A DNA stretch of 64,000 nt, taken from contig JADJPJ010000084.1 in NCBI GenBank assembly GCA_016713325.1, forward strand, positions 72,177-136,176, read 5' to 3'. The first letter of the stretch is position 1, and each line of letters begins with the position of its first letter. The DNA comes from Candidatus Flexifilum affinis. Its GTDB lineage: Bacteria > Chloroflexota > Anaerolineae > Aggregatilineales > Phototrophicaceae. The notes below the pieces were generated by a model that had not been told where the DNA came from, did no database searches, and saw only the letters and a program-made list of their open reading frames with translations. The translations under genes were made by a program, and so were the position numbers. Of this stretch, positions 1 to 9,273 are shown piece by piece.

Positions 1-247
1 TCCTGTTTGAGCGCAGTCAGCCTGGAGTTACTTCGCAGAGCATTCCATAGATATCTGCCCAATCGTCATCAAGCCAACTTTGGATGCGCGTCATCTCTTT
101 GAACAGTGAGAATCCAAGTTGTAGGCTATATGAATCGAAAAGTTCAGCCCAATCCTCTAGCGCTCGTTCCCATTCCTAAAAAGCGATGGTTCATAATCTC
201 GCATAGCCTGGGCGATGTTTCCTACTCTAATCTGCGCGCTTATCCAT

Positions 248-1207
248 TCATATTGCACAGGTTCCCATTGGCCGTAGCTTTTCTCTCTGAACAATCGCGT
301 TTGCAGCGTCAAACATCTCGCGGGCCTTGTCTGTCATGCCTTTGGCCAATAACTCTGATGCATAGAGTCCCAGGGCTCGAGCATGCCCGATCCCACTGCT
401 TGGTTTTTCGACAACCCAGTTGTTCGAGGCTAAGCGTGAGGTGCGATAGAAGCTCCAAATCAGGTGGTTCCATGCATCGTCCGTATTTGCATTTCGAGCT
501 AGTTCGATAGCACGTTCATAGATCTCTTCTGCGTCATCAACTTGCTCTTCCTCCAACATTGATTCTGCAATACGACATGATGCAGCGACCGGGCTATCTG
601 AGACTATCAAGTCAATGATTTGCATTGCCCTCTCGTGGTCCCTTAGGGTCGTCAACGCGTGAACAATCGCTACCAATTTCCAATCACGAGCGAGAGCATC
701 AGCTGAGTTGATTTGTTCGATAGCCGCATCGACCTTCTGGGCATAGACTAGCAGCGCAAGGTATGCTTCATCTGTCTGTACTGAGCTATCATGAAGTTCA
801 GAATAGGCGAGTTGAACCTTGTGTAGCAGATCTTCAGCGCGCTCTGGTCTTTCCAACGCAAGGTACAGGATAGCCGTCTCGGTAAGGATCTCGATAGATT
901 CCCCAGGCGAAGTGCTGGCAGTCTCGAGTTCAGCTAATTCATTCTCTATTGTAGACATGAGCTCTGCGAACTCAACTTCTCTTTCTTGGGCTCTCAACGT
1001 TATGGCTAGACGAGCGAGACTTCTACCGCGGTAAGGCAAATATGTGAGCTTGTTGGCTACCGTGTGTGCGGCGACAAATTGCCCGTAGTTTAGAAGCAAG
1101 CGAAATGCACTCAGATACTTATTGGAGTATTCTAGTTTCTGCGTCGCTCGAATCGGACTTTGTAGATGCTGTTCCAACCAACCTTGTTGCGTATTCTGCA
1201 TAACCAT
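248..1207 (-). CDS. C-terminal helical repeat region of the STAND protein
   Basis: This 319-residue frame continues the TPR-like solenoid, with helix pairs such as ALERPERAEDLLHKVQLAY and DDAEEIYERAIELARNA. Around 250 the frame can be switched to read QYEWISAQIRVGNIAQAM, and again near 75-80 to reach DWADIYGMLCEVTPG followed by TGA at 17-19, which is the likely true C-terminus. The apparent start at 1207 has no convincing ribosome site and lies inside coding sequence of the same protein. Confidence 0.6.
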   Translation of the reverse strand: MVMQNTQQGWLEQHLQSPIRATQKLEYSNKYLSAFRLLLNYGQFVAAHTVANKLTYLPYRGRSLARLAITLRAQEREVEFAELMSTIENELAELETASTSPGESIEILTETAILYLALERPERAEDLLHKVQLAYSELHDSSVQTDEAYLALLVYAQKVDAAIEQINSADALARDWKLVAIVHALTTLRDHERAMQIIDLIVSDSPVAASCRIAESMLEEEQVDDAEEIYERAIELARNANTDDAWNHLIWSFYRTSRLASNNWVVEKPSSGIGHARALGLYASELLAKGMTDKAREMFDAANAIVQREKLRPMGTCAI

Positions 1208-1435
1208 GCTTAGCTAGCTCATAGGGAGAGTCTGCGAGATACATGATCCCGAATGTCTGGATCTGTGATCTCCTTGAACAACTTCAATGCATCGGGCATC
1301 ATCTCCCAAATGAGCCAAATGCAGACATATCTCCTTCACTGCACTTTCCTGCCAGTAGACAAGAGCGGAAATAGCTCAAGGCCTGAACAGCACCTAGGAG
1401 TTGTTGCGTTTCGAGAAGTTTCCTCACCGTCGTGT

Positions 1436-2491
1436 TTAGACCGGTTTCTCCATCAACTCCGCCATTGGCTCTGCACGTGGAATTGCGAGATCAAGGCTTC
1501 GTGTCGCCTCTTCTTCTCTCTGATATTTGTGGCATTGCGCAGCAATTTCACCAAGGGCGACAACTTTGTGGAATACATTCTCTATTTCTAATGCTGCTCT
1601 CAAGGCATATTCATAGCTCTCGATATCCACAAGTCTCGATATCACGAAGGCATTTGTGTATAGGTTGTTTTCGTGTCGTAAGCTAAAAATGCTCCTGACA
1701 GCTTGCTCGTATTCGTGTTTGTAACCCATCAGTTCGTATGCATTTATCAAGGTCTCGACATATGCTCTGCTGTCCGCGGAGCCGTTTATCCTCGTAAGCA
1801 ATCGCTGATACACCTGTTGAAGCAGGTCGGCGTCATCCAATTTCTTTACGCGGGTGAGCACCGCAAATACGGAGCTAACGTGATCGTATTTGGTTAAGCC
1901 TTTATCCAATTCCGCTATGGCATCACTGATTAGCCTATGGGATGTGGATACCGATTCGTGGCGGGCCCATCTCCACGCCAAATCTGCAAGACTTGTTGCT
2001 CTATCCTCAGGGAAAGGAATTGCGTTTATCTGCTGTCGTAACCGCTCAAGAGTAAAAGGTGGTTCTTGGTTCTTCTCCCGAAAAGCGTCCTGAACAGCCA
2101 ATAGCGCTTGTACTCGACTATTCGGATCCGGTTGGAGGTATGCCAATCGAACGGCCTCATTTTCTCGATTGAGCCAGACCAGGGCCTTCAGTTCCTCATC
2201 GCCTATTCTCTCAATCTTGTGTTGAGATACCCAACTAGCAACTTTCAATAACACGAGGGTTGTTATCTGTTCAGCTGTCTGAAGAGGATCCTTGAATCTC
2301 GCGATAGCAGCGTCGACGTCACTGCCAAAGCTCCTATTGATACTTGAGTTGCTCAACTTTGTGAGCATCCACTGTGGAGAGTTGAGCAACAAACTGAATA
2401 GCTCGGCTTCCAAACCAGCTTCAATCAAGTGGTAACTCAGATACTCAAATAAATACCCGTCATTTTGGTCCATTGGTCCACCCCCGCACAC
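1436..2491 (-). CDS. Helical repeat (TPR-like) region of the STAND protein
   Basis: This 351-residue frame is almost wholly helical with repeated A/L/Y-rich helix pairs and resembles the superhelical sensor half of bacterial NB-ARC proteins. It has no start signal of its own: its first residues overlap in another frame the end of the preceding segment (CAGVDQWT), and switching at the A4 run near 2475 joins the two smoothly (DGYLFEYLSYHL). At the other end, after ELMEKPV, a frame change in a short A run continues the protein as TGLNTTVRKLLETQQ. It is therefore an internal fragment. Confidence 0.6.
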   Translation of the reverse strand: MCGGGPMDQNDGYLFEYLSYHLIEAGLEAELFSLLLNSPQWMLTKLSNSSINRSFGSDVDAAIARFKDPLQTAEQITTLVLLKVASWVSQHKIERIGDEELKALVWLNRENEAVRLAYLQPDPNSRVQALLAVQDAFREKNQEPPFTLERLRQQINAIPFPEDRATSLADLAWRWARHESVSTSHRLISDAIAELDKGLTKYDHVSSVFAVLTRVKKLDDADLLQQVYQRLLTRINGSADSRAYVETLINAYELMGYKHEYEQAVRSIFSLRHENNLYTNAFVISRLVDIESYEYALRAALEIENVFHKVVALGEIAAQCHKYQREEEATRSLDLAIPRAEPMAELMEKPV

Positions 2492-3115
2492 AGTTCACGA
2501 TATGCATCGATAAGCTCTTTATGCATTGTGGTTGAGTTGATTTCCTGCATCTGAACTAGGAAGTCGTGATGTAGTGTGTGGAGCGAGAATAGCCTTTTGC
2601 CCAGGAAATCATGGACCTGCAAAAAGCTCTCTTCGAAGCAGAGAAAGTGTCTGTTTTGCTGTGACGCGATCAAATCCTGCGTTTCGCCATAACAAGAGCA
2701 GGAGTTCTTCGGGGATCTGAATATTCGGTGGGAAGACAGTGAGTTTCTTGTATAGTGACAGCGCTTGTGGAAATGTGTCGCTAATCTTGTCTAGGCTATT
2801 CTGGATTGCTGAAAAAACGCTTCTATGTGGAAAGTAGGAATTTCCCTTGCAACACTCAGAAACTGCGCATCATCAAACGTAGCAAGAACTTCTTCCCCAG
2901 GTGAGTCCGTCGCTGAGCATTGCGCCAGCAACTACCAACCCGAAAGGCAGGTATCCGCAACGCTCACAGAGACGACGGCCAATCTCAGGCAATTCTGCTG
3001 TTTCTTGTCCAGTAAAATTGCCAAGTAGTCTTGTAGCTTCAACCTCACTTAGGGGGCCAACTTCATGCTCCCGTGCGTTGATCAGCTGTAGCATTTCACC
3101 ACGCTGCGTTGTCAA
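2437..3115 (-). CDS. NB-ARC second half and winged-helix-like segment, frameshifted
   Basis: Three overlapping short frames in this stretch continue the NB-ARC protein. From 3115 the sequence reads LLTTQRGEMLQL, then GYLPFGLVVAGAMLSDGLTW (the GLPLAL-type motif). After an extra base in a G4 run near 2897 it continues EEVLATFDDAQF and, after a further slip at the A6 run near 2815, reads KLTVFPPNIQIPEELLLLLW. A last slip near 2640 leads into LQVHDFLGKRLFSLHTLHHD, resembling the segment that follows NB-ARC in APAF1-like bacterial proteins. No single frame is longer than 80 codons, so this is supported by motif order rather than by ORF length. Confidence 0.55.
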
Positions 3116-3702
3116 AAGAAGTGCTGAATTGAGGAAATTACATTCCTAAATACCTCTAGCTGGTATTGATCCCAAACATCATCAAGAACGATTAGGTAAG
3201 CTCTGTCTTGAAGTGCCTGGCGTAGAGCGGCCTGGATTTCTTCTATTTCCGAACCAGATTTAGGGTCTTCTTCAACCGCAACAAGTGCGGTCATAAGCTT
3301 AGAGGTCAGATTAATAGTCTCCGATCCCAAGGAAACCCAGATCACACCGTTTTCAAAGCGCTCCTTGATAAGTTGTGATTGAGTAACTACATAGGCCTCA
3401 GTGGATTTGCCTGACCCACTCATTCCTGTTAAGGCTACAAGCTGTTCCCCCAACAGAAGAGACGAGATGATTGCGTCAGTTACATCTGGCCTATCTACAA
3501 GAAACTCAGATGCCTGATACGGAATACTCTCTATCCGACGCACTCGCTGCGTGGGGTGTCTATCTAAAATCAGATAATTCAAAGAACGCAAAATCTCGTC
3601 AGGTGCAGTGTGCGTCTCCGAATGTTGCTCCTCAGCTCTTAGTAGAAACTCTCGGAAACTGTGATCAACTTCCTCTAAGGGCGATGAGGCTTTCATATTC
3701 AC
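3112..3702 (-). CDS. NB-ARC ATPase domain fragment (N-terminal part of the STAND gene)
   Basis: This 196-residue open frame carries the start of the STAND protein. Residues 1-70 form a polar linker. A P-loop (GMSGSGKST) lies near residues 93-101 and an NB-ARC Walker B (YLIVLDDVWDQ) near 170-180. The frame stops at 3112, but the expected NB-ARC continuation (ALLLTTQRG) is encoded one frame over at 3115-2873, so the stop is produced by an indel. The start at 3702 (ATG) lies one or two bases after the stop of a small upstream ORF, an arrangement that suggests translational coupling. Confidence 0.7.
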   Translation of the reverse strand: MNMKASSPLEEVDHSFREFLLRAEEQHSETHTAPDEILRSLNYLILDRHPTQRVRRIESIPYQASEFLVDRPDVTDAIISSLLLGEQLVALTGMSGSGKSTEAYVVTQSQLIKERFENGVIWVSLGSETINLTSKLMTALVAVEEDPKSGSEIEEIQAALRQALQDRAYLIVLDDVWDQYQLEVFRNVISSIQHFF

Positions 3703-3703
3703 C

Positions 3704-4075
3704 GGTTAAGTTTTCGTACAACTCCCTCCAATTGATGAAGCGCAGCGTCTAGTTCTTGTTCCGAAAACTCGTTGTTAGCGACCCTGTCGATAATGGAAGG
3801 GACGAGGTTGGATGCAATGGAAGAGATAGTTACTAGAACCGGGTAAGTTATTGCTAGGCTAGGAGTTGTTGCGCATGTGTCGTTAGTGCAATAAGCGAAG
3901 AGTGAACCGCCATAAGTAACATAGAAAACACTTTATTTGCCCTCTTCTTGTCGTTGACAAAGTCTTTGATTCTCTGGATGGCCTGCATGACTCTATTGGG
4001 GTCGAAGTGGGTTGCGAACCGGTCGCAGTAGCTCTCCAGTGTCTATAGCTTGTTGCTTAGCTCGAAGTCATGCAT
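3704..4075 (-). CDS. Small hydrophobic protein upstream of the STAND gene, frameshifted
   Basis: From an ATG at 4075 (MHDFELSNKL), with two frame changes near 4045 and 3885, the minus strand encodes about 120 residues ending VANNEFSEQELDAALHQLEG...KLNR at a stop a base or two before the STAND start codon. The middle contains two hydrophobic stretches (FSMLLMAVHSSL and ITYPVLVTISSIASNLV) that could be membrane segments. No family was recognised. Position and apparent coupling suggest it is co-translated with the STAND NTPase and may be its partner or effector; that is inference. No single frame is long, so the existence of the gene is moderately uncertain. Confidence 0.4.
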
Positions 4076-4400
4076 TAATGACCTAGGACATAGATGGTGA
4101 ATGGGGTAATTGTTCCAAACAAATCTATCCTATAGTATGGCTAGAACGCAGTTCGTCTGGTCAATGCCGTGGTCTGACTGAGGACTTGTACTTGGTACTG
4201 GCATGCGCCGCATGCAATCTGAGCTTCGGACGCGAAAAAGCACGCGGCGCCGCAGCCTAACCCGTAATCACTTCGGCCCCATCCGGATCGCTCCATCCCG
4301 CCGAATGCCAAACTCCCCAATACGATGCACTTGAACACGATTGACTACAGCCCATCCAGCTCCGCTCTCCGCAATCTGATTCTAGAAATCAGGAGGCCAG
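4076..4400. other. Intergenic, no gene recognised
   Basis: About 325 bp between the acetolactate decarboxylase stop and the small ORF upstream of the STAND gene. It has only a 65-codon minus-strand frame with an unusual Gly/Cys-rich composition and no ribosome site. No terminator hairpin or repeat family seen elsewhere in the window was found. Confidence 0.5.
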
Positions 4401-5120
4401 TTAGTTTTCGGCGCTTTTCACGTCTTTGGTAATGTCGCGCTGGAAGTCCCACGCCATGTAATCGAGGGTTAAAGGCAGGTCGAGTTCCAGCTTGCTAATG
4501 AACTGGACGCCTACTTTGATGTTGACCGGACTGCAGTCCAGCAGATGCCCACCGTGCTGCAAGTCACTGGACAGGAAGTGCAGATGCAACCCCGGCACGT
4601 TCAGCGACGCCATATAGGTCGGCGTGAAAAATCCCACCAGTGTCCCCTCAATATCTTGAAAGTTGAACACAGGCTGATCCTTTGCCACCTCAACCAGCGG
4701 ACGGTAGTGCTCCTGCTTGGGTACAGAGCGTACCTTGACGTGGCGGAAGAAACCATCGATGCGCAGCGCGTAGAACATATTCTCTGAGGGCAGAAGCTTC
4801 ATCAGCCAATCGAGGAAGCCCTTGTAGTCCATCTCACGGTCGGACTTGTCAAGCATGGGATTCCGGTAGAAGGTCACACAGGCAAAGGGTGTTTCGTGAT
4901 CGCTGTCATCGACAACGGAAACATGCCCGTCAGCCGTCACCTGATAGAAGACACCATCCATTAAGACCATTTCGCCATCGAGCTTATCGAACGTGCCTAG
5001 CCCAAAATCACCGTGCTTCTTCACTTCGGTGAGGAGAATGTGTTCGCTGTAAATGCCCTCAACCAGCGCGTTGACGGGCGCGCACAGGTAGATGGTGCTG
5101 TGGTTCGGCGTTTGACTCAT
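4401..5120 (-). CDS. budA: Alpha-acetolactate decarboxylase
   Basis: The 239-residue product matches the acetolactate decarboxylase (BudA/AlsD) family over its full usual length. Visible signatures are FGLGTFDKLDGEMVLMDGVF near the N-terminus and the metal-site segment GLHLHFLSSDLQHGGHLLD, whose histidines would hold the catalytic zinc. The enzyme decarboxylates (S)-2-acetolactate to (R)-acetoin, in the cytoplasm, as an overflow route from pyruvate or a drain on branched-chain amino acid precursors. The start is supported by AAGGAG about 7 bases before ATG. No acetolactate synthase or butanediol dehydrogenase is adjacent; the SDR downstream of 6021 is of a different type. Confidence in the family is high. 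Confidence 0.93.
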   Translation of the reverse strand: MSQTPNHSTIYLCAPVNALVEGIYSEHILLTEVKKHGDFGLGTFDKLDGEMVLMDGVFYQVTADGHVSVVDDSDHETPFACVTFYRNPMLDKSDREMDYKGFLDWLMKLLPSENMFYALRIDGFFRHVKVRSVPKQEHYRPLVEVAKDQPVFNFQDIEGTLVGFFTPTYMASLNVPGLHLHFLSSDLQHGGHLLDCSPVNIKVGVQFISKLELDLPLTLDYMAWDFQRDITKDVKSAEN

Positions 5121-5259
5121 GACGTTCTCCTTACTCGGCGGCGCTTATTTCGCGATGTGTTTCCTTAGTCGCCTGTGGTTCCAGATCTATTTGGGTTGCG
5201 GTGACCGGTCTTTTCTTCATCACCGACATTGATGAGTATGTTAAAACAAGAAAATGAAC

Positions 5260-6021
5260 CTAGCGTATGCCCATCCGTATGCCACCATCCAGCCGGATCA
5301 CCTCTCCGTTGAGCATCGGGTTCTCGATGATCGCCTGCGCCAGTTGGGCGTACTCCTCCGGCCGGCCCAGGCGCGAGGGGAACGGCACCTGCTGCCCCAG
5401 CGAGACGCGCGCCGCTTCCGGCAGGGACGCCATCAGCGGCGTGTCGAAGATCCCCGGCGCGATCGTCACCACGCGGATGCCGTCGCGCGACAGGTCGCGG
5501 GCGATCGGCAGGGTCATGCCGACGATGCCGCCCTTCGACGCGCTGTAGGCCGCCTGCCCGATCTGCCCGTCGAACGCCGCCACCGAGGCCGTGTTGACGA
5601 TCACCCCGCGCTCGCCCTCCTCGTTCGGCTCGTTCTGCTGCATGGCCGCCGCCGCCAGCCGGATCACGTTGAAGGTGCCGATCAGGTTGATGCGGATGAC
5701 CGTCTCGAATACCTCCAGCGGGTGCGGCCCCTCTTTGGTCACGGTGCGCATGGCCATGCCCACCCCGGCGCAGTTGACGACGATGTGCAGGCCGCCGAAT
5801 CGGTCGCGCGCCGTCTCCACCGCCGTGCCCACCTGATGCGGGTTCGTCACGTCGGCGGGCACGGCCACCATGTTCAGCTCCTGGGCCACCTCGGCGACGC
5901 GCTCGGCATCGCGGTCGACCAGGAGGACGTTGGCCCCGGCCGCGGCGAGGCGGCGGGCGGTCGCGGCGCCCAATCCACTGGCGGCGCCGGTCACGAGGGC
6001 AGTGCTCTGGGAAATGTTCAT
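5260..6021 (-). CDS. SDR-family 3-hydroxyacyl-CoA dehydrogenase (type II-like)
   Basis: This is a classical short-chain dehydrogenase of 253 residues. The NAD-binding motif [12 protein letters not shown] lies at the N-terminus, D-R after beta-2 suggests NAD(H) preference, NCAGVGMA and the catalytic Ser with YSASKGG (Tyr-x3-Lys) follow, and the C-terminus ends RLDGGIRM. The insertion after NAG and the segment [13 protein letters not shown] resemble the type II 3-hydroxyacyl-CoA dehydrogenase/HSD10 group, which oxidises 3-hydroxyacyl-CoA in fatty-acid or isoleucine breakdown. The ATG at 6021 has a strong site, GAGGAGAG, about 5 bases upstream; longer frames lack one. The exact substrate cannot be read from sequence. 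Confidence 0.88.
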   Translation of the reverse strand: MNISQSTALVTGAASGLGAATARRLAAAGANVLLVDRDAERVAEVAQELNMVAVPADVTNPHQVGTAVETARDRFGGLHIVVNCAGVGMAMRTVTKEGPHPLEVFETVIRINLIGTFNVIRLAAAAMQQNEPNEEGERGVIVNTASVAAFDGQIGQAAYSASKGGIVGMTLPIARDLSRDGIRVVTIAPGIFDTPLMASLPEAARVSLGQQVPFPSRLGRPEEYAQLAQAIIENPMLNGEVIRLDGGIRMGIR

Positions 6022-6212
6022 GATCTCTCTCCTCAATAAGTCAGTTGTTCAAAACAGAGATGTTGTCCCCTCCGTAGGGACGGCATGGGTCATCCGATGG
6101 ATGGATCGACCAACCATGGCATCGATCAACACGGACGAGGCCTGCCTCGTCCCTGCCTGGTGTCACCCCTCGGCGCCGCTTCTTGGTGCGTGGGAGAAGC
6201 CAGGTGGTGACA

Positions 6213-6863
6213 CTATTCGCTTCGCTGGCCCATGCGCTCGAAGGAGAAGTCGAAGGCGATGAAGTAAGCTTCGTCGAGCAGCAGCAGCTTCGCCAGCCGG
6301 GATCGGCCATGCTCGTCCTGCGTGGCGAAGCTCACATCCTCGCTCAGCGACACGCCGATGCCGTGATGCGCCAGCACCCGCCCCATGCGTTCGGCCAGCG
6401 GCCTGGGCATGGTGCCGAGCAGCCCATAGCCGCGCTGGAGCAGATCGATCAGCGGCAGGGCGCGGTTGATGTCGTCGGCGTGGTCGACCAGATGCCGCCA
6501 GTTGAGGAAGGTGCTCACGTAGGCCTGCGAGATATCCAGCGCCAGCTCGTTCACGTCTTTGGCCGTCCCGTCGAAGTGGACGGCCACGCGCGGCGTGTTG
6601 TGATGATAGAGCAGCGGGTGGTCGGCGTTCTCGCACAGGCGGGCATGCTCGAACATGCCCAGGTGCACCCGATGCTCGATCACCCCCAGCGCGCGCACGG
6701 CGTACCCGCCTTTGGGACGCAGCCCGTTGGCCTCGGCGTCGTACTCAGCCGTCTCGACGATGGCGTGAATCTCGTTCGGCGCGCCGCCCATCTGGGTCAG
6801 CAGCAGCATGCCCAGGTCGGCCTCGCCGCTCAAATCGCTGAAAAACTGCTCACGCGCCGGCAT
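6213..6863 (-). CDS. Conserved protein of unknown function, coupled to a metallophosphoesterase
   Basis: The 216-residue soluble protein has no recognised catalytic motif. It is rich in His and acidic residues (ALGVIEHRVHLGMF, LLYHHNTPRVAVHFDG), with no signal peptide or membrane segment. Its ATG at 6863 lies two bases after the TGA of the upstream metallophosphoesterase gene, so the two are almost certainly co-transcribed and translationally coupled. That pairing hints at a shared role, for example in a small metal-dependent phosphoesterase pathway, but nothing in the sequence proves it. Confidence 0.75.
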   Translation of the reverse strand: MPAREQFFSDLSGEADLGMLLLTQMGGAPNEIHAIVETAEYDAEANGLRPKGGYAVRALGVIEHRVHLGMFEHARLCENADHPLLYHHNTPRVAVHFDGTAKDVNELALDISQAYVSTFLNWRHLVDHADDINRALPLIDLLQRGYGLLGTMPRPLAERMGRVLAHHGIGVSLSEDVSFATQDEHGRSRLAKLLLLDEAYFIAFDFSFERMGQRSE

Positions 6864-6865
6864 AA

Positions 6866-7663
6866 TCACTTGCGCCCATTGCGCATCAGGTTCTCCAGCC
6901 ATTCCGGTGCGGGGTGACCCACGGCCTGCGCGTCGGCGACGGCGGCCTCCACGTCGTAGGGCACCTCACGCAGATCGACCTGCGCTTCGCCGCCGTCGAA
7001 GGTGATCAGCGCCCACTGCGCCAGGCCCGGCTTCTCGAACGACAGGCCGACTGCGCCGTCGTTGATCACCCGCCAGCCCCGGCCGGCCAGGGTGCGGTCG
7101 AACTGCTGGTGGATGTGCCCGCCGATGCCCAGCCGCCCCTCGCGGTCGAGCAGGAAGTCGGCCGCCTCCTCGTCGGAGGTCGCCGGCAGCAGATAGCCCT
7201 CGTCGTCGCCCGGCACGGCGTGGTAGCCGATCACATGGCCGTAGCCGGGGACGTACAGGTCGCACTCGCCGGGCAGTTTCGCCAGGAAGGCGTAGTCGTC
7301 GTATTCGAGCTGGTTCAGCCCCCACATGATCACCTTCCAGCCGGTCTCGGCGCCTTTCCGCGCGGCGTCCAGTTCTTCCTGGTTCTCCGGCGTCTTGCCG
7401 ATGGTCATGCGCGTGCCGGTGACCAGGTAGCGGTCGGTGTTGCCGCTGATGACGCGCACGGTGTCTTTTTTGTGCTCGTCGTCCTTGACCGCGTCGACCA
7501 GCCCCTTCACGCGGCGGATGCACTCGACGGGACGCGACCCCATCGCCGCCAGATCGCCGAGGATCCACAGGTGGTCGGCCCCGCCGATCGCTTCCAGGTC
7601 GGCCAGTGCGGCTTCCAGCGCCGTCAGATTGCCGTGGATGTCCGAGATACAAGCCAGTCTCAT
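6866..7663 (-). CDS. Calcineurin-like metallophosphoesterase (YfcE/MJ0936-like)
   Basis: The 265-residue protein starts MRLACISDIHGNLTALEAA, the classic D-x-H metal site of the metallophosphoesterase superfamily. It continues with HLWILGDLAAMG (GD), VISGNTDRYL (GN[HT]-type site) and, near the C-terminus, GYHAVPGDDEG and GGHIHQQFDR (GH-x-H), completing the dinuclear metal centre. Such enzymes hydrolyse phosphomono- or diesters; the physiological substrate is unknown. The start at 7663 is chosen because the family begins immediately with the D-x-H strand; the longer frame adds 22 unrelated residues. It is the first gene of a two-gene unit with the protein at 6213-6863. Confidence 0.9.
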   Translation of the reverse strand: MRLACISDIHGNLTALEAALADLEAIGGADHLWILGDLAAMGSRPVECIRRVKGLVDAVKDDEHKKDTVRVISGNTDRYLVTGTRMTIGKTPENQEELDAARKGAETGWKVIMWGLNQLEYDDYAFLAKLPGECDLYVPGYGHVIGYHAVPGDDEGYLLPATSDEEAADFLLDREGRLGIGGHIHQQFDRTLAGRGWRVINDGAVGLSFEKPGLAQWALITFDGGEAQVDLREVPYDVEAAVADAQAVGHPAPEWLENLMRNGRK

Positions 7664-7869
7664 CACGTCTCTCGCTTTCTTCGCCTGTCTACAGTACGGA
7701 TGATACAGCGCCGAAGCATGGGCAACCACTTGGTCGCCTATGACAGAATCCCTTGCTTCTGCTGGTCACCGCTGATTAGCCGCGGTCCTCGGCATGTGTA
7801 GACCAGAGCGGCACGGCGCGGTGGGTCGGTCATTCTGGTGATGAGCAGCACATCATGACCGGGCCGTAG

Positions 7870-7893
7870 TTGTGACATCTGTCATTATTGACA
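7870..7893. promoter_or_regulatory. Possible operator and -35 element upstream of the exoprotein
   Basis: TTGTGACATCT at 7870-7880 contains the inverted repeat TGACAtcTGTCA, and TTGACA follows at 7888-7893. No good -10 element lies at the usual distance from TTGACA, so the promoter itself is weakly supported. The same 11-mer TTGTGACATCT occurs at 28233-28243 in the ammonium transporter upstream region, which suggests a shared regulator site. Confidence 0.3.
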
Positions 7894-7954
7894 CTTAGAT
7901 AAAACTGAAAACACCATAGTGAGAAAGAGACTATCCGTGATCTGAGGCCTCATC

Positions 7955-9273
7955 ATGCTCCGCACCGCGCCGCGTTCGCATTCGTTCTCTCCTTCACAAA
8001 TTGTCTTATTCTGCTGCGTCCTGGCGATCGCGCTCGGCGCGGGCGTCGGCGTTACGGCACAGCAGGCGCCTCCCGCTCTTGCCGGGTCAGACAGCGACCT
8101 GCGATTCGTTCCTGGCGAGCTTCTCGTCAAACTGTCCCCGTCTATCGCGGTCGATGCGACCACCCACTCGACGAATTCGGCAGCCTTGGATGCGCTGCTG
8201 GAAGGCGCAGGCGTCGTCTCTGTCCTGCCTCTCTTTGAGCCGGCGGCTAATCCGGCACAATCGGCGAAGGGGGGCCCCGGGCAGTACTTCAAAATGACCT
8301 TCTCGCCCGATGCGGACGTTCTGTCGCTCGCGGACTTGCTCCAGGACGATCCCTCGGTGGAGATCGCTTCGCCCAACTACATCGGTCACATCCATCTGGT
8401 TCCCAACGACCCTCACTTTCCCGAACCGAATGGCCGGGCGCTGAACAATAGCGGACCTGCGCAACTGATGTTCCCGCTGCCTGGGATATCACCACCGGCA
8501 GCTCATCGATCGTGGTGGCCGTCCTGGATACGGGGTTCGATATCACCCACCCGGATCTGAATGCCAAAAACACTGGCACGGGCAGAGACTTCGTGAATGA
8601 CGATTTCGGCGTCATGGATGACGAAGGGCATGGGACGGCCGTCTCCGGGATTGTTGGCGCTGTCTCCAACAATGGAATCGGAGTCGCAGGACTGTCTTGG
8701 GGCGTGAAAATCATGCCGGTGAAGGTCTGCGATGCAGCGGGAGACTGCACGCTTGAGGATGCGCTGAATGGTATCGTTTGGGCGACCAGCGGCGGCGCGA
8801 ACATCCTCAATACGAGCTTCGGCATTCCGGTCTCAGGGCCTGGCGCTCTGATGATGCAGGACATCGTCAACTACACGCATAACGCCGGCGTGGTCATGGT
8901 CAATAGTGCGGGAAACGGTGACGAATATCTCGATGCGATCGACATGGTGTATCGCGTTCCGGCGGAACTCAACCATGTGATAGTCGTCGGCGCGACCGAT
9001 CGCTTCGACGCGCGCTGCGCGCCGACGACAAGCGCGTGCAACTGGGCGGCTCCGCAAGCAAGCGCATGGGGGCCGCAGCTCGATCTGATGGCGCCAGGGA
9101 GTCTCGATCTCTGGACAACCGACATCATGGGTTCAGGTGGGTATAACCAGACGGGTGACTATAACGACGGATTTGGCGGGACATCCGCCGCTGCGCCGCA
9201 CGTCGCCGGGACGATTGCGTTGATGCTGTCGGTCAATCCGGCCTCAGCCCTGATCAGGTGGAAGTCCTCCTGA
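7955..9273 (+). CDS. Secreted subtilisin-like (S8) serine peptidase module, frameshifted
   Basis: An N-terminal signal peptide (IVLFCCVLAIALGAGVGV, cleavage near TAQQ) is followed by a propeptide-like region (FVPGELLVKLSP) and a subtilase domain. The catalytic Asp is in VVAVLDTGFD (codon 8527-8529), His in DEGHGTAVSGI (8629-8631) and Ser in GGTSAAAPHVAG (9184-9186). An indel at about 8470-8485 moves the reading frame between ALNNSGP and the strand before the Asp; a second near 9240 (NPGLSPDQVE continues in another frame) joins the domain to the downstream PD40 region. The N-terminal ORF covers 7955-8560 and the catalytic ORF 8512-9273. Coding continues without an intergenic gap to 17277, so this is best read as the first module of a giant exoprotein. 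Confidence 0.8.

Larger units (their letters stand above)
17..3702 (-). pseudogene. NB-ARC/TPR STAND NTPase, reconstructed across multiple frameshifts
   Basis: Reading the minus strand from the ATG at 3702 and switching frame at about seven places gives one continuous protein of about 1200 residues ending at a TGA at 17-19. The order is an N-terminal linker, an NB-ARC ATPase (P-loop GMSGSGKST, Walker B YLIVLDDVWD, then LLTTQRG and a GLPL-like segment GYLPFGLVVAG), a winged-helix-like region and a long alpha-helical TPR-like C-terminal half. STAND proteins of this kind are signalling or defence switches in which the C-terminal repeats sense a trigger. Frame changes fall near 3115-3140, 2897, 2815, 2640, 2475, 1450, 1290-1210, 250 and 75; several are at homopolymers (an A6 run on the plus strand near 2815, a T5 near 2640 and an A4 near 2475 on the coding strand). 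It may be intact in the organism and broken only by indel errors. The family call is firm; gene status is uncertain. Confidence 0.7.

Noticed and set aside
106..510. 134-codon plus-strand ORF
   Set aside because: Lies opposite the reconstructed C-terminus of the STAND gene and has no coding features.
4141..4338. 65-codon minus-strand ORF
   Set aside because: Odd Gly/Cys-rich composition, no ribosome site and no coupling to neighbours.
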